A DNA stretch of 64,000 nucleotides from JAHEZL01 sp046074525 (lineage in GTDB: Bacteria; Bacteroidota; Bacteroidia; Flavobacteriales_C; GCA-002722245), in contig JBJTOK010000067.1 in NCBI GenBank assembly GCA_046074525.1, positions 1 through 64,000 on the forward strand, read 5' to 3'. A program made the translations under genes and the position numbers. Position 1 is the stretch's first letter, and each line of letters starts with the position of its first letter. This document shows, one piece after another, positions 34,583 through 43,257 of the stretch. Under the pieces are notes generated by a model, which saw only the letters and a list, made by a program, of their open reading frames with translations, did no database searches and was not told where the DNA came from.

Positions 34583-35464
34583 TCAATTAAGGGAATATAG
34601 AATCTTGGAAACTACCCGCCAGCGATGGTTGAAGAGTTTCGGGAACAATAGCTTCACAAGGATATGTTCCCATCTTTGCCAGCCATAGCGTTCGCAAAAA
34701 TCAAGTACGTTCCTGATCTTGTCTTTTTTCAAAATCAGATAATTGAGTATATCGAGATGCGTGTTTTTGTTGTAGCGGGCGTAAATCTTCTTTATTTCCT
34801 CTATCCTTTTACCGGCACCGCTACCTGATTTGTGTGCTTCATGAATGCGATAGGCTGAGAGGTACTTGTTGGTGAAAATGGATTTGACGCCTTTTTCTTC
34901 TGCGCGGATGAACCATTCCCAGTCGAAGCAATAATGCATTTCTAAATCCAGCTCGCCTGCTTTTTCCCATGCTTTGCGGGTCCAGAATGAACTCGGCTGG
35001 ATATAAAAATCGTAATCGGTAATATGATAGTTTGCTGAAGCTTCCTGAACATCGGAACCATAGGCCATGGCCGAATTTTCCTTGAAGTGGAAGCAGTTGC
35101 CGGCAAAAATTTCTTCGTTGGCGGGATTCAGTTTTTCAGCAACGGCAAGCAACGCCCCTGGCATCAGGAAATCATCGGAGTTCAACCAGCATAAAATATC
35201 ACCTGTTGCTTTACGAAATCCCTGGTTAATGGCATCGGCCTGACCTTTGTCCTTGGCACTTTGCCAGTATGCAACGTGTTTCTCGTGTTTTTTTATGATA
35301 TCAACGGTATTGTCGTTGCTTCCGCCATCCATAATAATATATTCCAGATTGGGATAGCCTTGTTGTAAAACCGAGAGGATGGTTTCTTCAATGAATTGTC
35401 CCTGATTGAAGCTGGGAGTGATAACGCTTATTTTGGGAAAGTTGTTTACCATGCCTTTTCGCAT
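34583..35464 (-). CDS. Glycosyltransferase family 2
   Basis: A 293-residue GT-A enzyme. It has KISVITPSFNQG at the start, YIIMDGGSNDNT (43-54), GQADAINQGF, and the metal-binding LNSDDF (94-99). It resembles PGL-type or WcaA-like transferases that build surface glycans. It borders the polysaccharide locus and is divergent from the CBS-nucleotidyltransferase gene. A second ATG lies four codons in; which start is used cannot be decided. Confidence 0.87.
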   Translation of the reverse strand: MRKGMVNNFPKISVITPSFNQGQFIEETILSVLQQGYPNLEYIIMDGGSNDNTVDIIKKHEKHVAYWQSAKDKGQADAINQGFRKATGDILCWLNSDDFLMPGALLAVAEKLNPANEEIFAGNCFHFKENSAMAYGSDVQEASANYHITDYDFYIQPSSFWTRKAWEKAGELDLEMHYCFDWEWFIRAEEKGVKSIFTNKYLSAYRIHEAHKSGSGAGKRIEEIKKIYARYNKNTHLDILNYLILKKDKIRNVLDFCERYGWQRWEHILVKLLFPKLFNHRWRVVSKILYSLN

Positions 35465-35507
35465 TTACAAGAATAAACAAATTTCTACTAATTATGGTGA
35501 ATTATAC

Positions 35508-35515
35508 TATTTTTG
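35508..35515 (+). promoter_or_regulatory. Possible -7 box for the nonulosonate operon 1
   Basis: TATTTTTG, an exact TAnnTTTG match, 65 bases before the ATG at 35581. A -33 TTTC lies only at non-standard spacing, so confidence is low. Confidence 0.25.
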
Positions 35516-35580
35516 AGGCCGTAATAAAAGGTTATTTTTTGTGCATTTAAGACAAGCGACCTGAGTCTTTTTTATACCAT

Positions 35581-36624
35581 ATGGAGAAACATATAATAAG
35601 TTCCACTACACCAATAAAAGATGCCTTGCGTCGATTGAACGAGCTTCCCCATATAAAGGGAGCTCCCTTGCTTTTGCTGGTGGTGGACGATAATAAAAAG
35701 CTGGTGGGTACGCTCACCGACGGGGATATCAGGAGGGGATTGATAGAAGGTGCTGATTTGTTTCAACCTCTGGAAAGAGTGATGAACAAGGATTTTTCAT
35801 ATGTTCAGCATAAAACCGGACTTTCTCAACTCAATGCCCTTAAAAAAAAGGGGATATGGGCGGTGCCGTTGCTCGACAATGATTTTCGTGTTATCGACCT
35901 TATCAACCTCAATCTTCGCAAAAGCATATTGCCGATAGATGTAGTGATTATGGCTGGTGGCCGTGGAGAAAGATTATACCCTTTAACCAAGAATACACCC
36001 AAGCCTATGCTGAAGGTGGGGGAAAAGCCGATTATCGAAATCAATATCGACCGTTTGGTGAACTATGGTGTTCGTCACATTAACATCAGCGTTAACTATC
36101 TTTCTGATGTGATCACTTCGTATTTCCAGCAAAAAGACAAGGGTTGCACCATTTCCTTCGTTAAGGAAAATCAGCCTCTGGGAACGCTCGGATCTATAAC
36201 GCTGGTCGATAAATTTGAAGAAGATTATATTCTGCTGATGAATTCGGATTTGCTGACGGATATCGATTTTGAGGATTTACTTTCCGAACTTATCCAGCAT
36301 AAGGCCGATATGATAGTGGCGTCTGTACCTTACCGGGTTTCTGTGCCTTATGCCGTGTTGGAAACTCAGGGTAAAGAGATTAAGAAGCTATCTGAAAAAC
36401 CAACTTATACTTATCACTCCAATGGAGGTATTTACCTCTTTAAAAAGGAGATACTGAAATACGTTCCTGAGAACAGTTATTTTAATGCGACTGATTTGCT
36501 GCAGGTTTTACTCGATAATAACCACAAAGTGATTTATTATGATTTGATTGGTTACTGGCTGGATATCGGAAGTCCGGAAGATTTTGAGAAAGCACAGGCA
36601 GATATATTACATTTGAAACTTTGA
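35581..36624 (+). CDS. CBS-domain sugar-phosphate nucleotidyltransferase (PtmE-like)
   Basis: A 347-residue protein. Residues 1-115 hold a pair of CBS domains (APLLLLVVDDNKKLVGTLTDGD). Residues 118-347 form a nucleotidyltransferase: IMAGGRGERLYPLTKNTPKPML (about 123-144) and LLMNSDLLTD (about 219-228) for metal binding. This layout matches Campylobacter PtmE-type enzymes that make GDP-glucosamine for legionaminic acid. It is the first gene of a plus-strand operon followed by a LegB-like dehydratase. The nucleotide and sugar specificity is inferred from gene order. Confidence 0.8.
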   Translation: MEKHIISSTTPIKDALRRLNELPHIKGAPLLLLVVDDNKKLVGTLTDGDIRRGLIEGADLFQPLERVMNKDFSYVQHKTGLSQLNALKKKGIWAVPLLDNDFRVIDLINLNLRKSILPIDVVIMAGGRGERLYPLTKNTPKPMLKVGEKPIIEINIDRLVNYGVRHINISVNYLSDVITSYFQQKDKGCTISFVKENQPLGTLGSITLVDKFEEDYILLMNSDLLTDIDFEDLLSELIQHKADMIVASVPYRVSVPYAVLETQGKEIKKLSEKPTYTYHSNGGIYLFKKEILKYVPENSYFNATDLLQVLLDNNHKVIYYDLIGYWLDIGSPEDFEKAQADILHLKL

Positions 36625-36626
36625 TT

Positions 36627-37616
36627 ATGAAGAATAAGATTTTAGTTACAGGGGCTGATGGATTTATTGGGAGTCACCTGGTAGAGCATCTCCTTCAGCA
36701 AGGCTATCCTGTAAAAGCCTTTGTATATTATAATTCCTTCAACTCTTACGGTTGGCTGGATACGCTGGATAAATTGGTGCTGAAGGAAATTGAAATTTTT
36801 TCGGGAGATGTCCGTGATCCCAATGGTGTGCGTGTGGCCATGGAAGGCTGCGAATCTGTGATGCACCTTGCTGCACTGATTGCCATTCCTTACAGTTATC
36901 ACTCTCCCGACAGTTATGTAGATACCAATATCAAAGGGACGCTCAATATTTTACAGGCTGCGAGACAACTGAATACCAAGCGTGTGCTGGTGACTTCCAC
37001 TTCGGAAGTTTATGGAACAGCGCAGTATGTGCCTATTGATGAAAAACATCCTTATCAGGGACAATCACCCTACAGCGCCTCTAAAATTGGCGCCGACAGG
37101 ATGGCGGAGTCATTCTTCAGGAGCTTTGAAATGCCGGTAACTATTGTCCGTCCTTTCAATACTTTCGGTCCGCGCCAAAGCGCCCGCGCAGTAATTCCAA
37201 CCATTATCACGCAGTTGCTCAATAACGTTACCGAAATAAAACTAGGGGATACCACTCCTACCAGGGATTTGCTCTTTGTGAAAGATACCGTAGCCGGCTT
37301 TCTCAAAATTGCCGAATCGGATAAAACCATCGGAGAAGAGATCAATATCGCTACGCAAAGCGAAATCACTGTAGGTGAATTAGCACAAAAGCTGATCAAT
37401 TTGATCAATCCGGAAGCTAAAATCGTTCAGGAGGAGCAGCGCATGCGTCCATCAAAAAGTGAGGTTTTCCGCTTGTTTGGCAGCAATGAGAAAATAAAAA
37501 GGCTCACTGACTGGCAGCAGCAATATACTTTTGATCAGGCATTGAAAGAAACCATCGACTGGTTTTCGAAACCTGAAAATCTCAAGCAGTACAAACACAA
37601 TATTTACAATATATAG
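36627..37616 (+). CDS. LegB-like NAD-dependent sugar-nucleotide 4,6-dehydratase
   Basis: A 329-residue extended short-chain dehydrogenase. It has the NAD-binding loop TGADGFIGSHL near the start and the catalytic Tyr-xxx-Lys in SPYSASKIGAD. FNTFGPRQSARAVIPTII and PTRDLLFVKDT are typical of LegB-type 4,6-dehydratases of legionaminic acid synthesis. It converts a nucleotide-linked N-acetylglucosamine to the 4-keto-6-deoxy sugar. ATG at 36627 is chosen over an earlier TTG that overlaps the previous stop. It lies 2 bases after that stop. Confidence 0.85.
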   Translation: MKNKILVTGADGFIGSHLVEHLLQQGYPVKAFVYYNSFNSYGWLDTLDKLVLKEIEIFSGDVRDPNGVRVAMEGCESVMHLAALIAIPYSYHSPDSYVDTNIKGTLNILQAARQLNTKRVLVTSTSEVYGTAQYVPIDEKHPYQGQSPYSASKIGADRMAESFFRSFEMPVTIVRPFNTFGPRQSARAVIPTIITQLLNNVTEIKLGDTTPTRDLLFVKDTVAGFLKIAESDKTIGEEINIATQSEITVGELAQKLINLINPEAKIVQEEQRMRPSKSEVFRLFGSNEKIKRLTDWQQQYTFDQALKETIDWFSKPENLKQYKHNIYNI

Positions 37617-37637
37617 TGTGGGTTTTTTCTGCTATCC

Positions 37638-39122
37638 ATGACGAAAAATTTTAAAGAATTTTTACTGATTCAGGAAAAGTTAAAGGGGCATTCCTTTGCA
37701 TACAAAGGAGTGTCGCTTTTGCCCTTTCTGCGAATGGCTTTTTGTTATAACGACTATGTGGGCGCGGAAAGAATTTCCGCTGCTGAAGTTAATCAGTACA
37801 AGCAGAAACTTGGATTCAAGCAAAAGATCGGTCTGGCATTGTACTTCTTCAGCAAGTACCTGAAGTCTCCTGTGGTAGCAACAAATTATTTCAATCATCC
37901 TCGAAAAGTTGACAACCTTTTTTTTGCCATTCCTTCCCATAATAAAGTAAAAGGGGAAGCCATGAACAATGTTTGGGTGACACCTTTGATTAAATGTTAT
38001 CAGGAGAAAAGGAATACTGAACAGCAATTACTGTGGAACTATACCGAAGAGTTCTCTACTTATTGGGCACTTGATAAAAAATACAATTTAGCTACAGCAC
38101 AAAATTTTTTCCTGAGTGCTTTTGGATTCAAGTCGCGGCTTATCTCCGAAATCGATGGCTTCAGTGAGCTTTTTGATTTGCTGAAACAGAGCTCTTTCGG
38201 AATCACCATTACCATGGGAGCCCTTCAGAGCAGGATTGAGAATTTATTATTGCATATAGAGTTCTATAAAAAAGTGTATAGGGCTTACCAGCCAAAAGCG
38301 GTTTTCGTTTATTCGTTTTATTACGATGCCAATCTCGCTGCGGTTTACGCTGCAAAAGCAATGGGGATAAAGACGATAGATGTGCAGCACGGACTGATTA
38401 AATTTACTCATTACGCTTATACCGACTGGAAAGGATTGAAGAAAGATGAACTATTGTTTTTACCAGACTATTGTCTGACTCATGATGAAGAAACCGCTGA
38501 AGTCATCAATAACAGTGAACAAGGCATGAAAGGATATTTTACCGGGAATGTCAATAAAGCCACTGAAGTGGAATTCAGGAAAACCCAGAAAGCGGAGGAT
38601 AGTTTTCTAATTCCCATAAATCCTGCTACACGGAATATTCTGATAACAGCTATTGAGCATATACTCCATAAGGACATTCTGAGTGTTGTGCGCAATGCAA
38701 AGCAATTTACCTGGCACATCAAATTACATCCCCGATATACCACTGCCGAAATGCTGCAGCACTATCAGGACATGTTTCAAGAAGTTTCACATGTGCATGT
38801 TTACCATAAAGAGAAAGCTGATTTGTATGACTTTCTTGAGCTCTGCGATTTACATATTACCGAAATGTCGTATTCGGCCATTGAAGCCGAAGAACAGGGG
38901 TTGAACAATATTATTTTCGGAGAAGGAGGTAAGGAGCAATTCCATCACCAGATAGCTGAGGGAAAATACATTTCCTGCGTTAGCGCTGCTGAACTGGAAA
39001 AAGTACTTTCCAGAGAAGAATCCTTTTTGAAGAAAGCCAAAACCAACGAGCAAAGTCTGGAAAAAGTGAATGGGCGCCTGTTAAAGTTTTATGAGGAGAT
39101 GATCCTGAAATCCCCTGTTTAA
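37638..39122 (+). CDS. GT-B-fold glycosyltransferase candidate in the nonulosonate operon
   Basis: A 494-residue cytoplasmic protein of unassigned family. The C-terminal half shows DVQHG (248-252), KLHPRY (362-367) and TEMSYSAIEAEEQGL (about 414-428). QHG and HP motifs and an S/E-rich nucleotide-binding stretch are seen in GT-B transferases of the sialyl-/glycerophosphoryl-transferase type. Its place at the end of the LegB operon suggests it transfers the sugar made by these genes onto a glycan. No catalytic function is proven. It ends exactly where the convergent SpsF gene ends (39123). Confidence 0.55.
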   Translation: MTKNFKEFLLIQEKLKGHSFAYKGVSLLPFLRMAFCYNDYVGAERISAAEVNQYKQKLGFKQKIGLALYFFSKYLKSPVVATNYFNHPRKVDNLFFAIPSHNKVKGEAMNNVWVTPLIKCYQEKRNTEQQLLWNYTEEFSTYWALDKKYNLATAQNFFLSAFGFKSRLISEIDGFSELFDLLKQSSFGITITMGALQSRIENLLLHIEFYKKVYRAYQPKAVFVYSFYYDANLAAVYAAKAMGIKTIDVQHGLIKFTHYAYTDWKGLKKDELLFLPDYCLTHDEETAEVINNSEQGMKGYFTGNVNKATEVEFRKTQKAEDSFLIPINPATRNILITAIEHILHKDILSVVRNAKQFTWHIKLHPRYTTAEMLQHYQDMFQEVSHVHVYHKEKADLYDFLELCDLHITEMSYSAIEAEEQGLNNIIFGEGGKEQFHHQIAEGKYISCVSAAELEKVLSREESFLKKAKTNEQSLEKVNGRLLKFYEEMILKSPV

Positions 39123-40031
39123 TTACAGTTTTGAGTCGGTGCGCATAACGAGCTCCTTCACAAAGCCTTCAATTTTTCTGTATATCGTTCGGGCTGCTGC
39201 GTAGTCTTTTTTGTCTTCTGCTTTCTTAGCGATAGATAACAGTTCGATGATGTCCTCGTGCATTTCCTTTACATAACTGCCTGTTGACCACGCCATGAAA
39301 TCCACTACAGGATCGTGGTGCATTCTGTTAATCTCTGCTATCTCAGGTTTTGCAAGTATCAGCTGCTTGATTTCATTGAATTCAAACAAAGGATTTTTTG
39401 GATAGAGTTCTTCAAAAACTCTTTTCACGAAATCGAGATCTTCTTTGTAATCCAGCGTCCATCGCCAGTTGGTGTAATCGGCATCGAGCGTGAAACTAAA
39501 TGTTTTGAAATCGGCGGGATTCCTGATAACGAACTGGAAAGGCTGATATCTTTCTGATTTGAGTATGGCTCCTTCATGAATCTTTTTAAGGGCAGATTTG
39601 GTGAGCAGGATAAAGTCATAACCGTTTGGAGCTGTATATGGCGGAAGCAGGGCATTGGTAACGAAATCTGCTTTCTCGCGGATAAAGTGATCTACGCCGG
39701 TTTGTATGATTTCACGACCTAAAAACGGACAGTCTCCGCCGACTTCAATAACAGCGTCGGCGTCAATATCCCTGGTGGCGTTGTAAAGTCTGTCGAGAAC
39801 ATCTTCCGGATGTCCTCTGAAAACATCAATGCCCTGACTTTTTCCGTAAACTTCAAGTGCGTCATCTTCTTTGTTCGTGGAAGTGGCAATCATTACCTTG
39901 CTCAGGATCGGACTCGCTTTCAGGCGTTCTATCATGTGTCCGATAACGGGTTTTCCCAATACTTCGGCCAGTGCTTTTCCCGGGAGTCGGGAAGAACCCT
40001 GGCGGGCGATGATAACAGCTACGATTTTCAT
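39123..40031 (-). CDS. SpsF-type cytidylyltransferase
   Basis: A 302-residue protein related to acylneuraminate cytidylyltransferases. It begins KIVAVIIARQGSSRLPGKAL, the CTP-binding loop, followed by VIGHMIERL, and IEVGGDCPFLG with the metal-binding Asp. This is the SpsF subgroup of the CMP-sugar synthetase family. It could make the CMP-activated sugar of the pathway (LegF role). ATG at 40031 is preferred over an upstream TTG. A C-terminal extension of about 70 helical residues is unusual. It is divergent from the class III aminotransferase, 132 bases away; these two families are often associated or fused in other bacteria. Confidence 0.75.
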   Translation of the reverse strand: MKIVAVIIARQGSSRLPGKALAEVLGKPVIGHMIERLKASPILSKVMIATSTNKEDDALEVYGKSQGIDVFRGHPEDVLDRLYNATRDIDADAVIEVGGDCPFLGREIIQTGVDHFIREKADFVTNALLPPYTAPNGYDFILLTKSALKKIHEGAILKSERYQPFQFVIRNPADFKTFSFTLDADYTNWRWTLDYKEDLDFVKRVFEELYPKNPLFEFNEIKQLILAKPEIAEINRMHHDPVVDFMAWSTGSYVKEMHEDIIELLSIAKKAEDKKDYAAARTIYRKIEGFVKELVMRTDSKL

Positions 40032-40101
40032 TTTTTGGTGTTGTTTTAATCTGTCGGGGAAGGTAAACAAAAATGAATTTCTTAAAAAAAACAGTGTGGA
40101 A

Positions 40102-40132
40102 TTTTCGGAAAAGAATTAATCGGTTATCTTTA
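40102..40132 (+). promoter_or_regulatory. Possible promoter of nonulosonate operon 2
   Basis: TTTT (40102-40105), a 19-base spacer, then TATCTTTA (40125-40132), each one mismatch from the Bacteroidota consensus. It would start transcription about 25 bases before the ATG at 40164. Confidence 0.4.
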
Positions 40133-40163
40133 AAATCCAAATAGGTAAATCATAGAAAAAACA

Positions 40164-41468
40164 ATGGACAACAGAGAAAAGTACAGGGAGAAGTTACATA
40201 AGTATATCCCGGCGGGAGCCCATACTTACAGTAGGGGAGATGATCAGTATCCGGTAAATGCACCGTCGATTCTTGAAAAAGGAAAAGGTGTTTATGTTTG
40301 GGACAACGACGGCAATAAATTCCTTGATTACGGAATGGCTTTGAGGGCAGTGACGATAGGCTACGACCACGATCCGATTTCCGAAGCGGCAATTGCCGAA
40401 ATCAGGAAAGGCAACAACCTCACGCGTTCTACGATTACCGAATGCAATGCTGCGGAACTCATCTGCAATACAATTCCCTGCGCCGAAATGGTGAAGTTTG
40501 CTAAAAATGGCTCCAATGTTACCTCTGCTGCCGTAAAACTGGCACGTGCCTACACCGGAAGAAAATATGTAGCGATTTGTGCCGAGCATCCTTTTTTTAC
40601 TTTCGATGACTGGTTCATCGGATCAACAGTAATGAGTAAGGGGGTGCCGCAGGAGCATGTTTCATTGACTATTAAGTTCCATTACAACAATATAGAGTCT
40701 TTACAAAAATTATTCGATCAATATCCGGGCGACATTGCGGCTGTGATGATGGAGCCTGCAACTACCGAAGATCCTAAAGATAATTTCCTGCAAAAGGTTC
40801 AGGCACTTTGTAATAAAAACGGAACGGTGTTCATCTTTGATGAAATGATCAGTGGTTTCCGCTGGGATTTGAAAGGTGCACAGCATTATTACGGTGTAAC
40901 CCCTGATATCGCAACTTTTGGAAAAGGCATCGCCAACGGGTTTTCTGTAGCTGCTTTAACCGGTAAAAAGGAGATTATGCAACTGGGTGGCATTCTTGAT
41001 GAAGGAAAGGAAAGGGTGTTCTTGCTCTCTACTACCTACGGCGCTGAGATGAGTGGTTTGGGTGCTTTCATCAAAACGGTGGAAGAATACCAACGACTCA
41101 ACGTTACCGGCCATTTGTGGAAATACGGAGCAAAATTGATTTCCGAGGCAAATGCCATCGCGAAGGAATTGGGTATCTCCGATTATTTTGAACTGGGCGG
41201 AATTCCTTGCTCTCCTTACTATGTGGCCCGCAACAAGCAAAAAGAAATTGACTTTTCCTTCCGTACTTTATTTTCTCAGGAAATGATCAAGAGTGGTGTT
41301 TTGATGCCTTTTATCGCCTTGGCTTATATGCACCAGGAAAAAGAAATGGACATTACACTCCACGCCATGAGAAAAGCTTTGAAAGTGTACGCTGCGGCAT
41401 TGGAGAACGGTATCGATAAATATCTTGAAGGCCGACCTGTAAAACCTGTATTCAGAAAGTTCAATTAA
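40164..41468 (+). CDS. Class III PLP aminotransferase, glutamate-1-semialdehyde aminomutase-like
   Basis: A 434-residue PLP enzyme. It has a GSA-aminomutase-like substrate loop (KNGSNVTSAAVKLARAYTGR, about 114-133), the cofactor Asp in FIFDEMISGF (D226), and the PLP lysine K254 in TFGKGIANGF. It resembles HemL, but no other haem genes are nearby and the neighbours are sugar enzymes. Similar HemL-like proteins accompany SpsF-type cytidylyltransferases in surface-glycan loci. Inference: it transfers or moves an amino group on a sugar precursor. It could replace the missing LegC aminotransferase, but LegC is normally a DegT-family enzyme, so this is unproven. The next gene starts 1 base after its stop. 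Confidence 0.7.
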   Translation: MDNREKYREKLHKYIPAGAHTYSRGDDQYPVNAPSILEKGKGVYVWDNDGNKFLDYGMALRAVTIGYDHDPISEAAIAEIRKGNNLTRSTITECNAAELICNTIPCAEMVKFAKNGSNVTSAAVKLARAYTGRKYVAICAEHPFFTFDDWFIGSTVMSKGVPQEHVSLTIKFHYNNIESLQKLFDQYPGDIAAVMMEPATTEDPKDNFLQKVQALCNKNGTVFIFDEMISGFRWDLKGAQHYYGVTPDIATFGKGIANGFSVAALTGKKEIMQLGGILDEGKERVFLLSTTYGAEMSGLGAFIKTVEEYQRLNVTGHLWKYGAKLISEANAIAKELGISDYFELGGIPCSPYYVARNKQKEIDFSFRTLFSQEMIKSGVLMPFIALAYMHQEKEMDITLHAMRKALKVYAAALENGIDKYLEGRPVKPVFRKFN

Positions 41469-41469
41469 T

Positions 41470-42201
41470 ATGCTGAAGGATAAAGTTATTGTTGTTACGG
41501 GAGGGAATGGATTATTGGGCAGTAAAATGCTACAGTTCGCCAGAGAGGCTGGTGCTATTGGCATTTCTGTTGATATTATGGCCGATGAAAAAGATCCTTA
41601 TCAGAGTAAAATAGATATTTCCAGCAAAGAATCTGTGGACAAATGTGTGGAAGGAATCATTGCAAAATACGGCAGGATCGATGGTTGGGTGAACAATGCT
41701 TTTCCGCGTACTAAAGACTGGCAGACGAAGTTTGAATCGGTTCCTTTTGCATCATGGCAGCAAAATGTGGATATGCACCTGAATGGTTATTTCCTTTGCT
41801 GCCAGGTAGTGTTGGAAAAAATGAAGAAACAGCAGTCGGGATGTCTCGTCAATATGGCTTCGATATATGGTGTAACTGGTCCGGATTTCTCCATCTACGA
41901 AGGAACGGAAATGACCAGTGCCGCGGCTTATTCGGCCATCAAGGGAGGACTGGTTTCTTTTACCCGATATCTTGCTTCTTACTACGGATCGTTCAACGTG
42001 AGGGTGAATGCAGTTTCGCCAGGCGGAATCTTTGATAATCAGAATCCGGTTTTTGTGCAGAACTACATAAGGAAAACACCACTGAAGAGAATGGGCCGAC
42101 CGGAAGATATCGCGCCGGCTATTGTATTTTTACTATCCGATGGCGCTTCTTATATTACCGGCCACAATCTTGTGGTTGACGGTGGCTGGACCATTATTTA
42201 G
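41470..42201 (+). CDS. Short-chain dehydrogenase/reductase (PtmA-like)
   Basis: A 243-residue NAD(P) oxidoreductase. It has TGGNGLLG (10-17) for cofactor binding, the conserved VNNAF (74-78), catalytic Ser131 (NMASIYG), Tyr154 and Lys158 (AYSAIKGG). It ends in DGGWTII, typical of classical SDR enzymes. In the Campylobacter flagellin-glycan locus an SDR (PtmA) sits with the same neighbours, NeuB- and NeuC-like genes. Its substrate here is unknown; reduction of a keto-sugar or an aldehyde made by the class III aminotransferase is a reasonable guess. Confidence 0.8.
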   Translation: MLKDKVIVVTGGNGLLGSKMLQFAREAGAIGISVDIMADEKDPYQSKIDISSKESVDKCVEGIIAKYGRIDGWVNNAFPRTKDWQTKFESVPFASWQQNVDMHLNGYFLCCQVVLEKMKKQQSGCLVNMASIYGVTGPDFSIYEGTEMTSAAAYSAIKGGLVSFTRYLASYYGSFNVRVNAVSPGGIFDNQNPVFVQNYIRKTPLKRMGRPEDIAPAIVFLLSDGASYITGHNLVVDGGWTII

Positions 42202-42213
42202 ATTGAAAAGAGT

Positions 42214-43251
42214 ATGACAGAGTTTAAAATTGGAAATAGAAGTATAGGTGTGAATCATCCGCCGCTGGTGATCGCCGAGTTGGGTATCAATCACGAAGGC
42301 TCCCTGAAAACAGCTTTTGAAATGGTGGATGCAGCACATGAAGCAGGAGCAGAAATCATCAAGCATCAAACACATATTGTGGAAGATGAAATGAGCGGTG
42401 AAGCAAAAAAAGTCATTCCTGGCAATGCCGATGTTTCTATCTATGAAATCATGCGCCGCTGCGCCTTATCGGAAGAAGACGAAATAAAATTGCAGAAGTA
42501 TGTGGAAAGCAAAGGAATGCTGTTTATCAGTACACCTTTTTCACGTGCTGCTGCCGATCGTTTGCATAAAATGAATATTCCGGCTTATAAAATCGGTTCA
42601 GGGGAATGCAACAATTATCCTTTGCTGGAGCATGTGGCTTCTTTTGGCAAACCGATCATTCTGAGCACGGGAATGAATACCATTGAAAGTGTAGCTAAGG
42701 CGGTAGATATTTTCCGGAAAAAAGGAGTGCCTTATGCTTTACTGCATTGCACCAATGTGTATCCTACACCTCCTCACCTGGTTCGATTGAATGCCATGGT
42801 GCAACTGGCTCAGGCTTTTCCTGATGCGGTGGTGGGCTTGTCGGATCATACAATTACCAACTATCCTTGTTTGGGTGCCATTGCGCTGGGCGGATCGATT
42901 CTGGAAAGACACTTTACTGATCACATGCAGCGTACCGGTCCGGACATTGTTTGTTCCATGGATAAACAAGCGCTAAAGGAATTGATTGAAGGATCCAACA
43001 TCCTCTTTAAAGCCCGTGGTGGTAATAAAGGTCCGGTTGCAGAAGAACAACCAACCATTAATTTTGCTTACGCCACTGTAGTGACTATCAAGGAAATAAA
43101 GGCTGGTGAAGCTTTTTCCAAGGATAATCTGTGGGTAAAGCGCCCGGGAACAGGGGAGGTGCTAGCGGAAAGATACAATGATGTTCTCGGACAAAAAGCG
43201 AAAAGAGATATTAAGAAAGACGAGCATATTCTGCTCTCTGATTTTGAATAA
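42214..43251 (+). CDS. Nonulosonic acid synthase, LegI/NeuB family
   Basis: A 345-residue enzyme that condenses phosphoenolpyruvate with a mannosamine-type sugar. It has the NeuB TIM barrel (VIAELGINHEGSL; IIKHQTHIVEDEMS; FISTPFSRAAADRL; YKIGSGECNN; PIILSTGMNT; GLSDHT) and a C-terminal SAF/antifreeze-like domain (about 285-345). The signature HQTHIVEDEMS and MRRCALSEEDEIKLQKY match the legionaminic acid synthase of Campylobacter (PtmC/LegI) as I remember it, more than sialic acid synthase. So the product is probably legionaminic acid or a close relative. It lies 12 bases after the SDR stop. Confidence 0.85.
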   Translation: MTEFKIGNRSIGVNHPPLVIAELGINHEGSLKTAFEMVDAAHEAGAEIIKHQTHIVEDEMSGEAKKVIPGNADVSIYEIMRRCALSEEDEIKLQKYVESKGMLFISTPFSRAAADRLHKMNIPAYKIGSGECNNYPLLEHVASFGKPIILSTGMNTIESVAKAVDIFRKKGVPYALLHCTNVYPTPPHLVRLNAMVQLAQAFPDAVVGLSDHTITNYPCLGAIALGGSILERHFTDHMQRTGPDIVCSMDKQALKELIEGSNILFKARGGNKGPVAEEQPTINFAYATVVTIKEIKAGEAFSKDNLWVKRPGTGEVLAERYNDVLGQKAKRDIKKDEHILLSDFE

Positions 43252-43257
43252 GAAAAA

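Noticed and set aside
40164..41468. HemL (glutamate-1-semialdehyde aminomutase) of tetrapyrrole synthesis
   Set aside because: The fold matches, but the neighbours are sugar enzymes and no other haem genes are present, so a glycan role is favoured.
42214..43251. Sialic acid (NeuB) synthase
   Set aside because: HQTHIVEDEMS and LegB/PtmE-like neighbours favour the legionaminic type; a sialic-acid role is not excluded.
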